From assembly GCF_022539505.1 (NCBI RefSeq), contig NC_061512.1:150643962-150707961 (forward strand): a stretch of DNA of 64,000 bases, given 5' to 3'. Under the pieces are notes generated by a model, which was given only the letters and a program-made list of their open reading frames with translations, had not been told where the DNA came from and did no database searches. Positions within the stretch are counted from its first letter, which is position 1. Each line of letters starts with the position of its first letter. This document shows positions 33,973 to 44,689 of the stretch, in pieces. Source of the DNA: Lolium rigidum (lineage: Eukaryota; Streptophyta; Magnoliopsida; Poales; Poaceae). A program made the translations under genes and the position numbers.

Positions 33973-36900
33973 ATGGAGCCGGAAGATTCAAATTCGAGGT
34001 AATCCATCACCCTCGTGCTGATTTAGCTTTTGATTAGAGCTCGTTCGGTAGCATTTCATCTCACTCCCGCGCGCCGAAAACAGGGGAGATGGCCGGCGCC
34101 CGCGTAGCTTCGAATTGTCAGTCGAGTTCTTTGTATCTACGGCGAAGCTAGCTGATGGTAGCTTGAGGAACATCGAGAATGGCAGATTAGTTAGTTGGGA
34201 GGTTGAATTAGAAGAGATGGATCCACAAGAACTAGTTCTCCAACAAGAGCAAGCGGTGAGGAATGTTGTGGAGAAATTAGGGGAGAGTATTCCTTGGGGT
34301 CCGGCGCAAGAAGTGGCATTGCTATGGTACAACGAGAGTAAGGGCGAGTATTCAAGAATTGAGGATGGCGGATCGCTTGTTGATGAAATTGATCGGCAAC
34401 AGGGGTGGGAACGCGAAAGTGCTACATTTCGGGCCGAGCTTATTGATCTAAAACCAGATTCACTGGTTGGATATGTGCCATCAAAGTTTGCTGTTCAGAT
34501 TGAGGAGGATGAGTGGGCTGCAAGTAGACAGATAATGCCCATTGTAACCGAGCCGACGGTGTTAGCTGATGATGCACAAGAGGGCTGTGATGGTGCTGCA
34601 AATGGGGCTGTTGTTGACTGGAATTCAGTAGAACTCGCTGAACAAACTGATTTGGTCATAGCACCAATGGATGATACTGAGATGGCCAATCTGTTTGGAA
34701 TTCCAGTAGATGAGAAAGACAAGAAGAACAAGAAGAACAAGAAGGGGAGGGATGCAGCTGATAGTTATGAAGATGTGGATCCAGAGTTGATGAAGGAAGC
34801 TGCAGATGATGTTGATGATGCAAATGTTGAAGAGATGGTAAATGTGTATGACAGAGATAACCCTATAATTGAAGTTGGAAAATATTTTCCAACCATGGCT
34901 GAGTTTCGGATGTGTTTCAAGACTTATGCAGTGAAGAAACAATTTGACACCAAGACCCCGTGGACGGATAAAAAGAAATTTTATGCGAAGTGCGAGAGGA
35001 TTTGATGGGGGTGCCAGTGCCTTGCAAGTGGTACATATCTGCCAGACGCCAAACGGATGGAAGTAGCATCAGGGTTAATCAAATCCCTCATGAACATACT
35101 TGTATTACAAGCTCACAGAATGTATCAACCATGACATCACAGGCCTGGGTTGCACAAAAAATCACTCCAATTTTGGCCAAAAAACCAAACACTACTGCAA
35201 AACAACTGAAAGTAGACATGGAAAAGGAATACCCTATTAAACTCAATTATACCACGGTGTGGAAGGCAAAACAGAAGGCAATGAAAGAACTATATGGTGG
35301 TTGGGCAAATACCTTCAGGATGCTGTATAGTTTCAAGGCAGAGGTTGAGAAGAGATCACCTTGTAGTGTTGTGGAGATAGATACCGAGGTTGCACCTGAT
35401 GGCAAAGTTTATTTCTCCAAATTTTTTATGGCTTTAAAGCCTTGCATCGATGGCTTCAAAGCAGGGTGTCGGCCATATTTGAGTATAGACTCATCTTTTT
35501 TGACTGGAAAGTGGAATGGTCAATTGGCAGCATGCAATGCTCTAGATGGACACAACTGGATGTTTCCTGTTGCTGTTGGCATGTTTCAATCAGAGACAGA
35601 GGCTTCATGGACATGGTTCATGATGCAGTTGAAAAGATGCATTGGGCCGGTGACACCTTTGGCTATACACACAGATGCTTGTAAAGGCCTAGAAAATGCA
35701 GTCAGAATTGTATTTCCACATGCAGAGCAGAGGGAGTGCTTTGGTCATATGTGGATGAATGTGATCAAGAAACATAGAGGAGAAGAATTTGGGCGACTTT
35801 GGCCAGCAGCCGAGCTTACCGTAAAGAGACACATGATTATCACCTTCGCAAAGTTCTTGCAGCAGATCCGCAGTTTGAGCATTGGCTAAATGCATACCAT
35901 TCTCTTTTGTGGTATAGGTCAGGATTTAATACGGCCATCAAGTGTGATCACATCAACAACAATCTGGCGTAAAGTTTTAACAACAAGGTGAAGGACTTGA
36001 AAGACTTGCTCGTGCATGATATGGTTGACCAAATCAGGATCATGATCATGCGGTCGTGGGAATTGAGAAGAAGATTAGCCGATGCTCCGCAAGGGGATAA
36101 GCTTCCAGCTGTGGTGCGACGAGTGGTTAACGAAGCGAAATCTTACACATTTGGTAGTTGACTCCTCTTCATTGTGGGGTGGTGAAGTGAGAGATACCAA
36201 GCTTAGTAAGAGGCATGTGGTTAATACAAGTACGAGAAAATTTTGAGGATTGCACTTGCACTTGCCTCGGAGTGGCAACACACTCGGAAAACCATGTGGC
36301 CATGCCATAATCTTCTTGGCTTCCAAACCAAAATTAAACATGCACCCTTATCTGCATGAATATTACTCAGTAGCAAGATTCAAGGCTGCCTATGCAACTC
36401 CAATACCAGCACTTACAGATCAGTCTCAGTGGCCTGAAGTGGATTTTGAGTTTTCTATGTGTCCCCCTCTTGCCAAAAGAAAGCCTGGCAGACCTAGAGT
36501 GAGCAGATACAAGGCTTGGTTTGAGAAAGGTAGGAGTAGTAAGAAGGGGAAAAAGAAAGATGTAGAACCAAAACGATCTCAGAAAGGCAACAAAAATAGA
36601 TGCAAGTTGTGTCAGGAACTTGGTCACCGAGCTGGATCTCCCAAATGTCGTTACACTCCAGAAAAGACAAAGTAAGTGAGTTTAAATTGTTGCTGATATG
36701 TTACTCTGTTTTATATTGTTATACTGATATGTTACTCTGTTTTCAGAAGAAAGCGTGGAAGTGAGCTCTCTGTTGTTGAACCCCTTGTTCTTGAAAAGTG
36801 TTGGCCAACAAAAAAGGCAAGACTAAATGGGCGTACAAAGAGAAGTCACCAGGATCCGGATGTTCCGATGCGATCCGATTCTGTTTTGCTTGATGTGATG

Positions 36901-37394
36901 CGATCCGCTTCGTTGTGCTCGATGTTGTGCCATCTCGATTCGGTTCAGCTTGATCAAGTGCCACCGAAGCTGTGCCACCTGAGCTGTTGTGCCACCCGAA
37001 GCTGTTGTGGTGGCATCTCGATTCCGTGCGGCTTGATGTACCGCCATATGACTCGGTTTTGGATGATTGGGTTCAGCTTGATCAAGTGCCACCCGAAGCC
37101 GTTGTGCCACCCGAAGCTGTTGTGCCACCCGAAGCCGTTGTGGAAGATGTCATGCAAAGTGAACTGAAACTCGTCAACTGTTGAGGCATCAAATGAAGGA
37201 GAACAAGAACCTGCGTGTGTTGACGATGTGCACAAGATCTTGCAAGCTGTAGGACATGATGTGTGGCGGCCAAGTCCATCTGATGCGAAGAAAACCAAGA
37301 GCATGAGGGTTTTGTGTGGCGTGCCGGCACCATCTAGTGGTAAGAAGAAGAAAAGGTCAAGTGCTAGGAAAACCAAGAGCATGAGTGTTTTGTG
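33973..37394 (+). pseudogene. MULE transposase, decayed
   Basis: A long exon opens after an acceptor TTGTCAG (34121) with VEFFVSTAKLADGS. The acidic/Lys N-terminal half includes KKNKKNKKG. A MULE DNA-binding zinc region follows, broken by two single-base shifts at about 35001-35022. The catalytic domain shows YLSIDSS (Asp at 35488-35490) and HTDACKG (Asp at 35674-35676). The glutamate expected in the NN.AESFN motif is a TAA at 35970-35972. Further shifts lie near 35811 and 36150-36250. A SWIM zinc finger (GKPCGHA, about 36295) and a knuckle CKLCQELGHRAGSPKC (about 36610) follow. A 75-bp intron spans 36672-36746. The tail has PPEAVV repeats and ends at 37394. The first exon is unresolved; an ATG at 33973 does not join in frame. 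Confidence 0.88.
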
Positions 37395-37725
37395 AAGCTA
37401 TTTGTATACTTTGAACCGTGACATGTATGCCACTTACTTGTATCTGCCACTTATTTGTATCTGCCACTTTTAAATTTGAACCGAATTTGAATAATTTGAA
37501 ATATTTCAAATGTATGCCACTTATTTGTATCTGTTTTTGGATTAACCGTGACATGTATGCCACTTAGTAGATGTTATGCTCCAAAGGTATGCCACTTGGA
37601 TTAACCGCGATGTGTTCTCCAAAATGAGCTTAAAAAGAGCCCCAAAGGTAGCCCAAACAGCCCCATTTCTAATTGGACCATTTTTCGACCTTCTCCAATT
37701 GGCCTCAAACTCTAGGGTTAGCATC

Positions 37726-38790
37726 TATATGACCTAAGAAGACAATATGCACAGGTTTTCCATTTTTTTGATTTTTTTGAATTTTTTATACTCATTTGAA
37801 AATTGGTCAAACCTAGCTTTGACCATGAAAAGCAAGAGTTTGGCACATTGAAATGAAAAACTAAGCTTGGATCCATCTTAGTCACTCCAAAAGGAAGCCA
37901 TGGCCATGTTTTGGGAAGTTTTCATGATCCAACCCAACATCACCTTTCAAACCCTCGTGACTTAGTACTAGCGAGGTTCACTATATGGCACCCAACACAT
38001 GGATTCTCATTTGGCTAGTATGTAGACCATATATATCAACATGAATGCTTGCTATATGACCTAAGAAGACAATGTGCACAGGTTTTCCATTTTTTTGATT
38101 TTTTTTGAATTTTTTATACTCATTTGAAAATTGGTCAAACCTAGCTTTGACCATGAAAAGCAAGAGTTTGGCACATTGAAATGAAAAACTAAGCTTGGAT
38201 CCATCTTAGTCACTCCAAAAGGAAGCCATGGCCATGTTTTGGGAAGTTTTCATGATCCAACCCAACATCACCTTTCAAACCCTCGTGACTTAGTACTACG
38301 AGGTTCACTATATGGCACCCAACACATGGATTCTCATTTGGCTAGTATGTAGACCATATATATCAACATGAATGCTTGCTATATGACCTAAGAAGACAAT
38401 GTGCACAGGTTTTCCATTTTTTTGATTTTTTTTGAATTTTTTATACTCATTTGAAAATTGGTCAAACCTAGCTTTGACCATGAAAAGCAAGAGTTTGGCA
38501 CATTGAAATGAAAAACTAAGCTTGGATCCATCTTAGTCACTCCAAAAGGAAGCCATGGCCATGTTTTGGGAAGTTTTCATGATCCAACCCAACATCACCT
38601 TTCAAACCCTCGTGACTTAGTACGGCAGGGTTCACTATATGGCACCCAACACATGGATTCTCATTTGGCTAGTATGTAGACCATATATATCAACATGAAT
38701 GCTTGCTATATGACCTAAGAAGACAATGTGCACAGGTTTTCCATTTTTTTGATTTTTTTGAATTTTTTATGCTCATTTGAAAATTGCGTC
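37726..38790. repeat. 327-bp tandem array, 3.2 copies
   Basis: Unit starts at 37726, 38053, 38380 and 38707 (CTATATGACCTAAGAAGACAA). The units are almost identical, differing mainly in TACTAGCGAGG / TACTACGAGG / TACGGCAGGG near each unit's end. The array is non-coding; short minus-strand frames repeat in each unit only because the units do. Confidence 0.95.
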
Positions 38791-39254
38791 TAACCTAAGG
38801 TTTGATCACCTTACGAGCAAAAACGGCAAAGTGAAAAGAAATTCCAAACCCGGATCCTTGTTCCTCACTAAAAGGTGAAGCTATTGAAATTTGAAAATTT
38901 TGAAAAAGCTTTTGCAACCCTTCAAACGGTCGAATATACCCAAAACCACTCAAAAACCTTCAAAACCGTGGGCGATCCGTGGGAGCCTTCGTTCGCAACA
39001 TGGACCGTCCATCCACTGATCCTCGACCGTGCGATCTTGTCTTCTAGAAGGTTGCTCACACTGATCCGTGGATAGGCCGTTCTGCAATCTGATTGGTTAG
39101 ATTTGTAAGGAGCCGGGTTGGAAAGTGGTGCACTCTATAAACCGTTACACGCATGCAAACTCTCTTTTATTATCCTTCGTGGGCCCCGCTCCCATGCATG
39201 CACGCGCGCAGCAGCCACATGCATTCAGACGTCGCAGCGAGGCTATTTTTCCAG

Positions 39255-39410
39255 AGATGCCCTGCGCCGCGTTTTTTCATAGAGATGCCCTGCCTCCCCG
39301 CTAACCTTTATTCAGAGAGATGCGAGATTCCATGCGTCGCGTCGATTCAGAGAGATGCCCTGCGTCGCGTCGATACAGTGAGGCGCCCGATTCAGAGAGA
39401 TGGCATCACG
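39255..39410. repeat. Short interspersed repeats upstream of the 39663 gene
   Basis: AGAGATGCCCTGC and TTCAGAGAGATG recur five or six times with CGTCGCGTCGAT spacers. They lie 130-280 bp upstream of the TATA box and could be an upstream regulatory region; that is inference. Confidence 0.6.
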
Positions 39411-39537
39411 GGAGGGAAAAGACGAGCACGAACGACGTGAATACACGGCCGACGAAGCGGCACACGCGTGAGTGACACGTACTATGAGGGCTATTAATTC
39501 ACCATTGTTTTGATGACTCGACGTTCCGCCGTCCCGC

Positions 39538-39544
39538 TATAAAA
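39538..39544 (+). promoter_or_regulatory. TATA box of the 39663 gene
   Basis: TATAAAA 119 bp before the ATG, followed by a C/T-rich leader. The 22 bp ending at 39540 duplicate coding bases 39679-39700 exactly. Confidence 0.7.
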
Positions 39545-39662
39545 CAGCACCCAAATCAACTCTATCTCTCACACCGCATCCCATTGCCTTCTTGCCTCTT
39601 GCCGTAGCTTCTTCTCCAAAACACATCTCAGCCGCCGTAGCCCCTCTCCGCCGTAGCCCACC

Positions 39663-40061
39663 ATGCAGTTCAACGGCCCGACGTTCCGCCGTCCCGCTAT
39701 CACCGACGAGCAGCAGTACCCACCGGGCAGGCTCGTGGAGAACACCTTGAGGTGCTGGTCCATCTCTAGGTGGAGGCCTGCGCACGAGTTCGCCAGATTC
39801 TTCCTCACGGCCTGCTTCGCGCACCTCCCAGAGGGCACGCCGCCGATGTTCTACATCACGCAGGTCCGCCCGGGAGGCAGCGGCCTCCAGGTCACCTTCA
39901 CCAACCCCTTCGACGCCTACCATCTGCTCGGCCAAGCATTTTGGTGCGGCTGCGAGTTCATCGCCTTCACCATGTGCAACATCTTCACCCAGTGGGACTA
40001 CATCTTCCCGCACGCCAGGCACATGCACAGCCTCCCCTACATCCATCCCGACGAGGAGTGA
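39663..40061 (+). CDS. 132-aa protein of unknown function, apparently intact
   Basis: A single exon with an ATG in good context (CCCACCATGC) and a consensus-type TATA box and leader. The protein starts MQFNGPTFRRPAI, contains NTLRCWSISRWRPAHEFARF, then FYITQVRPGGSG, an aromatic/cysteine-rich FWCGCEFIAFTMCNIF, and ends HSLPYIHPDEE. No signal peptide or known domain is visible. Codon use is strongly G/C-ending, unlike the decayed transposase beside it. It lies between the transposase and GRF gene of the MULE, so it may be captured host sequence. I recall similar grass hypothetical proteins but no function. Confidence 0.65.
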   Translation: MQFNGPTFRRPAITDEQQYPPGRLVENTLRCWSISRWRPAHEFARFFLTACFAHLPEGTPPMFYITQVRPGGSGLQVTFTNPFDAYHLLGQAFWCGCEFIAFTMCNIFTQWDYIFPHARHMHSLPYIHPDEE

Positions 40062-40130
40062 AGGGCAGAGCGACGACGAGGAGCGAGGGCGACGAGGAGT
40101 CCAGTAGGCAGTTTCGTACAAGTTGTTTAA

Positions 40131-40242
40131 TGTCATCGAGTCAGTAGTGTTATCGTGTCATCGAGTCAGTAGTGTTATCGTGTCATCGAGTCAGTAGTGT
40201 CATCGTGTCATCGATCGAGTCAGTCGTGTCATCGAGTCATGT
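40131..40242. repeat. Minisatellite in the 3' region of the 39663 gene
   Basis: About four to five units of GTCATCGAGTCAGTAGTGTTATC (period about 25 bp), beginning 70 bp after the stop codon. Confidence 0.85.
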
Positions 40243-40934
40243 ATCCTATTATGAAATATTTGCTATATTTCCTATATTTTATTGTCTATATGGTCTACTC
40301 TTCCATACACAAACTTGTCTTATTTTGTGTGCACCAAACTTGAATGATCTCCCAAATACCAAATACCAACAAGAAATATTTTCCATACACAAACTTGAAA
40401 GAAATGTGCTAAAATATATAAGAAATGTGCTAATGTGAAACTTCAATAGAATTTGTTCGTTTTTAGAAGAAAATTATTCAAAATGTGCTAATATATATAA
40501 GAAATGCCCCACTCACACCATTTGCCCCCTCTCAAAATTTTGTCGGGCTCCGCCATTGTTGAAAGATGCCTTTTGTTTAACTTGACACGTACACACATAT
40601 GTCTACGTGATCCATCACAACACCACAATAATATTACAGCCAAAACGGACGCAATATGATTGAAACGAAAACAAAAAAAAAACAATTATTCACTAAGCCA
40701 AAATGACAAACAAAAAATATATCGGGTAGTACTCACGGCTTGGCCCAATAACGGGCCCAACATAGAGCCCATGAACTGCTCATGAAATTGTCACTTTTTC
40801 TATTTCGGAATGTGCTAACTGAATTTGGATTGGGCAGACTTGATAGATTCATAGCTAATTTTATTCGAATTCATTTTACAAACAACATCCTACAAACAGC
40901 AGCCCCGCAATCCACAACTCCTAAATTCAAATTG

Positions 40935-41457
40935 CTAATCCGAACGGAATAGAAACAACAAATAAATGGCAATAATACACATATAGAATGCTCCTGCCAT
41001 CATGTTTGACTGCTTCTTCAAGTGCACAATTTCGCTCAATTGTTTGTTCAATTTCTGCAACTCTCCGTTCAGCGCTCCATTCACCGCAAAATCCTCCCGA
41101 ACTGCTCTGTTTGAGATCACCTCCTCCACAACAGATGCGGGAGCCTGGATTGGGGGGGGGCAGCACTTCAACTTTAAGTCCTCGAGTTCGAATGTACTTA
41201 TCCATCCACTCGAAATGGCCGCATTCATCCAATTCCTGAAAAGAAGATCGGAAACCCTAATTCCCAAATTCCCAAATTCCCAAATCCAAATTCCCAAATC
41301 GAGTCAAATCAGGACGAAACCCTACCTTTCCATCCCGGCCCAGGTATGGCTTGCTTTCGCATTTGACGAACTCGCGACCGACGTTGCCCCTCTCCGAGCG
41401 CACACATGTCAACCGCTTCGGTAGGTCGACGCGAGGGCGGTCGGGGCATCTACTCAT
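40935..41457 (-). CDS. GRF-type zinc-finger protein with C-terminal membrane tail, two exons
   Basis: Exon 1 (41457-41326) encodes MSRCPDRPRVDLPKRLTCV and KCESKPYLGRDGK, 44 codons, ending at AAAG/GTAGGG. Exon 2 follows TTTTCAG at 41236 in phase 0 with ELDECGHFEWMDKYI. The C...C...CGHFEW spacing fits a GRF zinc finger, a small zinc-binding fold that contacts nucleic acid in other proteins. A run of nine C at 41152-41160 (minus) shifts the frame. In the shifted frame come a coiled coil (NGELQKLNKQLSEIVHLKK) and a hydrophobic tail (FYMCIIAIYLLFLF) with a stop at 40935. The homopolymer shift may be real decay or an assembly error. It lies inside the MULE next to the right TIR. Confidence 0.65.
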
Positions 41458-41640
41458 CGCGATTTCTCCGTAACGGGGCCATGACCTCTCGTGAGCCGGA
41501 TGCGGAGCTCGACATCCCTCGCCGCCGCCGCCGCCACGGACCGTTGCTGGGAGGAGCGGGAGGAAGAACAGGGGAACGGAGGAGCTGGGAGCTGGAGGAA
41601 GAACGGCGAAGAAACAGGGGAACGGAGGAACAGGGGATAC

Positions 41641-41788
41641 GTGCTGGGTCCTTGTCTGAGCTGGCGAGCTGTGGGCCCTGCATAGCAACGGTCCACTGGT
41701 GGGTCCCGCGTGGATATGTGCTGGGTCCTTGTCTGAGCTGGCGAGCGATGGGCCCTGCATAGCAACGGTCGACTGGTGGGTCCCGCGT
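41641..41788. repeat. 77-bp tandem duplication
   Basis: GTGCTGGGTCCTTGTCTGAG starts at 41641 and 41718; the copies differ at a few bases. It lies between the GRF gene and the MULE right terminus, probably in the promoter. Confidence 0.9.
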
Positions 41789-41922
41789 TCAAACAGATCA
41801 GCACAAGTAATCCAGATTCGTTTATTCCTTCGCTATTAATGGGCGTGTCGGGCCGTGGCTATTTGGGCCGTTCAGTCTGTCGTGCGCTAGCTATTTCGTC
41901 GAACGACGTCGTTTTCCAGCGA

Positions 41923-41960
41923 ATAGCGGTGAGAAACGTCGTGTGTGAGCTATTGGCCCG
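41923..41960 (-). repeat. MULE right terminal inverted repeat
   Basis: Inverse of 33463-33500 with about 3 mismatches. The matching sequence continues outward to about 41980. Confidence 0.85.
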
Positions 41961-42286
41961 GGGAAAAGGTGATTTGACCCAATAAAACCATATTGTGATT
42001 TCTTCTGACTTATGTACAGTATCTATTAAAAAGGTGAAACATATATAATACACACAGCTATGAATGAGAGGGTAAGGTAAAAAGTGATTTCATGTATACA
42101 TGAGAAAAGGCACATCCAAAATCTTGTTGAATTACACTTTGAAAAACCATTGACCATGTAGACCTATTCCATGGCAATATATGAATTACAGGAAAATACG
42201 ATGAAGCCAAATGACAAATCCAACATAACATATTAAATAAAAACTTGATCTTGGAGGTGATAAATCTAATCCAAGGCCTGATGATA

Positions 42287-42988
42287 CTAGAGCCTCAGGG
42301 TTAGGTCAATCCCGTCGTCAGCCTCCTCCAGATTCACTTCATGCACGACTTCCTGGCCTCCAAGATGATCTCCATCCCCAGTCCGGCTGTTGCCGTCCGG
42401 CGCCAGCATTGGGACCGCGAACGAAGTCTGAGTAAGGCCGCTGGTGCCGCTGCCTGTTTGCGACAGGGAGAAAGGCATGGCACCGGAGAGGGGCGAGGGG
42501 GAGTAGTTCTTCACTTCAGCAGTCTCCCGATTCACTTCACGCAGATGCAGGCTTCGAGAATGGCCTCCATCTTTGGTCCGGCGGCATCTCTTGATCGCAG
42601 ATGACGGTTGAGCGGGATCATGGCCGCCTGTCCCGGCGAACGCCAAAGGCATGTCGCGGAAGTAGCGCTTGGGCCACGCGTTGAACCGCGCCGCGTGGAG
42701 GTTGCGGCAAGCGCTGCGCAGTCGGGGGTCCTTGGACAATATCGACCAGACGCGCACCGGCGGGGGCGGGGCGGGACGACGGTGCATGGGCTGCTTCTGG
42801 TTCTCGTTCTTGTGCACCTTCACATGCCCGCCCCGCCCCCGCAAGGAAGCGAACACGCGCGGGCAGAACTTGCACTTGACCGTGCCCTTCTTCTTCTCCT
42901 CGTCACGGATGGCGCCCAGGGACGGCCGGGACGGTGAGCCGGGGTAGGTGGGCGCGGTGGAGCGGCTGCCTGAGCCGGTCAACTCCAT
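42287..42988 (-). CDS. Single C2H2 zinc-finger protein with EAR repression motif
   Basis: A single uninterrupted exon of 233 codons. One C2H2 finger has Cys39, Cys42, His55 and His59 (spacing 2-12-3) in CKFCPRVFASLRGRGGHVKVH. The usual plant QALGGH helix is replaced by LRGRGGH, keeping GGH. The C-terminus IDLTLRL (residues 227-233) is an EAR-type LxLxL motif, which in this family recruits co-repressors. One finger plus a terminal EAR is the layout of SUPERMAN/KNUCKLES-type nuclear repressors, though overall identity beyond these motifs cannot be judged here. Basic and Pro-rich stretches (RRPAPPPPVR) lie between. It lies just outside the MULE, and its intact frame makes it one of the better host-gene candidates. 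Confidence 0.78.
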   Translation of the reverse strand: MELTGSGSRSTAPTYPGSPSRPSLGAIRDEEKKKGTVKCKFCPRVFASLRGRGGHVKVHKNENQKQPMHRRPAPPPPVRVWSILSKDPRLRSACRNLHAARFNAWPKRYFRDMPLAFAGTGGHDPAQPSSAIKRCRRTKDGGHSRSLHLREVNRETAEVKNYSPSPLSGAMPFSLSQTGSGTSGLTQTSFAVPMLAPDGNSRTGDGDHLGGQEVVHEVNLEEADDGIDLTLRL

Positions 42989-42999
42989 TTGGAGATTGA

Positions 43000-44680
43000 G
43001 ATCAAGCCTGGGTGGATCTAGACGCTGTTGATATCTTGTGAGCTATACGCTAAGCTAGCCAGGGTTCTAATAGCTGTGGCGACGGGTGAGTTGTACAGAT
43101 GGGGGGCCAGCTAGAAACGGAAATAGACGCTCGACGATCTTCTTGTTTTAAGGAGTGAATGAAAGCATTTTGCTCCAACTTGATCTTTCGTATTTGCGTC
43201 CTTGCATGCATTTTAGCGTTTCTTGCCATCTTTTGTATACGCGTCCTTGCTGGATTCCTTATTTGTGTCCAGATATGTATATATCCATCTGCTTCATGGC
43301 TCGAACTTGGAAGAGCAGTGTAGCGGGGAATTGAATATGGAAACATGCCAGAACCAAATCTACTCCAGTTTTGGCATACGATTGTACGAGCAAAACAGGC
43401 ATGCATATATTGCTGGTCATCCTTATCCGTCTACTCCCCAATAAATGGTGCAATTAAACTAGATAAATCTCACCGCATATGATGACCTGACACCTTAATA
43501 TATTATTTGTATCTATCACAGATTTGATCCGATATACAGACATCAATAAAAATTAATTCAATTTCATTATTTTCCAACAAATGTTTGTGGACAAAAAAGA
43601 TTGGACTCTTTTCAATCCCTACTATACTGTTTGCCTCCTGATTACACTTATTCGCTCAACATTAGTAATAATGTCTCAGAAGATCAATTTTCATAAGTTC
43701 ATCATACCTAAAAAAATTCATAAGTACTCATGGTCAGGTATCGATGGAGGGAGTTGATAGCGAGGTTGATGCGGTTCGAGCCATCGAGTAAAAGGTGCAA
43801 CAATAGTGTTGCCAGAACTAGGAGTACGCCGGGGGATGAGGGCATACTATGTTTTGGTAGAACCGAGTACGCAAACAAGTCGGTGACGTGGTTGAGGTTG
43901 TTGTGATGAAGTAGTCAATGCTAAAGAAAATGTTGCCAAAACCGATGAACATGAGGTGTCGTTCTCAGTCAACTGAACCCGGGGATGCTTCGGGGACGAA
44001 GATGTACCAGTGCTACCAAGACTGGTCGTGTAGGGGTAGACAATCATGAACTTTCCGTCAGTGTCCTAGGGACTACCATAGGAGGCCTCCAAGACGGTTG
44101 CGCATAGCATAGTGCTGAAGAGAGAGACGTGTCGGTGCAGCCTACGCTTGTCAATGCAGACATAGTATTCGGGGACATGACGATGATGCTGACGACTAGG
44201 TCCTCATGAATGATGACATAGAAGGTGGCAAAATTAACGGCGGCTTAGAGTAGTAATGTTGGCTTCCTATATTGTCGTAGTGGTAGACATATGATGACCA
44301 GTAACCATGCAAGTTACCTGTGGAAGCACGGTTTGGGGAACATGCTAAGCAATACAAACAAAATCATATGCGAGGAGAGATGTAACAGATCATACCCTCA
44401 TAGAGAAAATTAGCGAAAAGTTGTCGATGACGAGTTTAATGTTGTCACAAGTCGATCCCCACAACTAGACTCGCCAAGTTGCGAGGAGATGTATTATCCC
44501 ACGAACCGCTTCCACGATCAAGTGTCGGACGTGCAACTCCTATACGGTATTCATACGTACGGGATAAGTGTCACAGCATCGAACATGTCATCAAGCACAC
44601 AGAAAAAAGCGATGAAGATCCAACATCTCTTACATGACCGGTGTCAATATTAGATCAAGATGGTGTTAGGGTTGGCCAGT
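43000..44680. other. No recognisable feature
   Basis: Mixed-composition sequence. Several short frames on both strands lack domains, splice signals or a consistent codon bias. Confidence 0.5.
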
Positions 44681-44689
44681 GCTCCGCAA

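Larger units (their letters stand above)
33441..41980 (+). mobile_element. Mutator-like element (MULE) with transposase and cargo
   Basis: Terminal inverted repeats 33463-33500 and 41923-41960 match over 38 bp with about 3 differences (both contain AATAGCTCACAC and CGACGTTTCTCACCGCTATT). Further out, GGGGCAAA on the left and GGGTCAAA on the inverted right continue the match, so the exact ends are uncertain by some 15 bp. AATAAAAAC (33432-33440) and AATAAAACC (41981-41989) are a possible 9-bp target duplication. Inside are a decayed MULE transposase (+), a tandem array, an intact-looking cargo gene (+) and a GRF zinc-finger gene (minus). At 8.5 kb it is long for a MULE. Confidence 0.78.

Noticed and set aside
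34115..34121. Start of the MULE transposase at TTG 34115
   Set aside because: It is not an ATG, and a 3' splice acceptor falls at the same place, so the exon opens by splicing.
37726..38790. CRISPR-like array
   Set aside because: The units are 327 bp of continuous repeat without unique spacers, and this is a plant genome.
41406..41762. Plus-strand frames over the GRF promoter
   Set aside because: They overlap a 77-bp tandem duplication and the antisense GRF exon, with no domain of their own.
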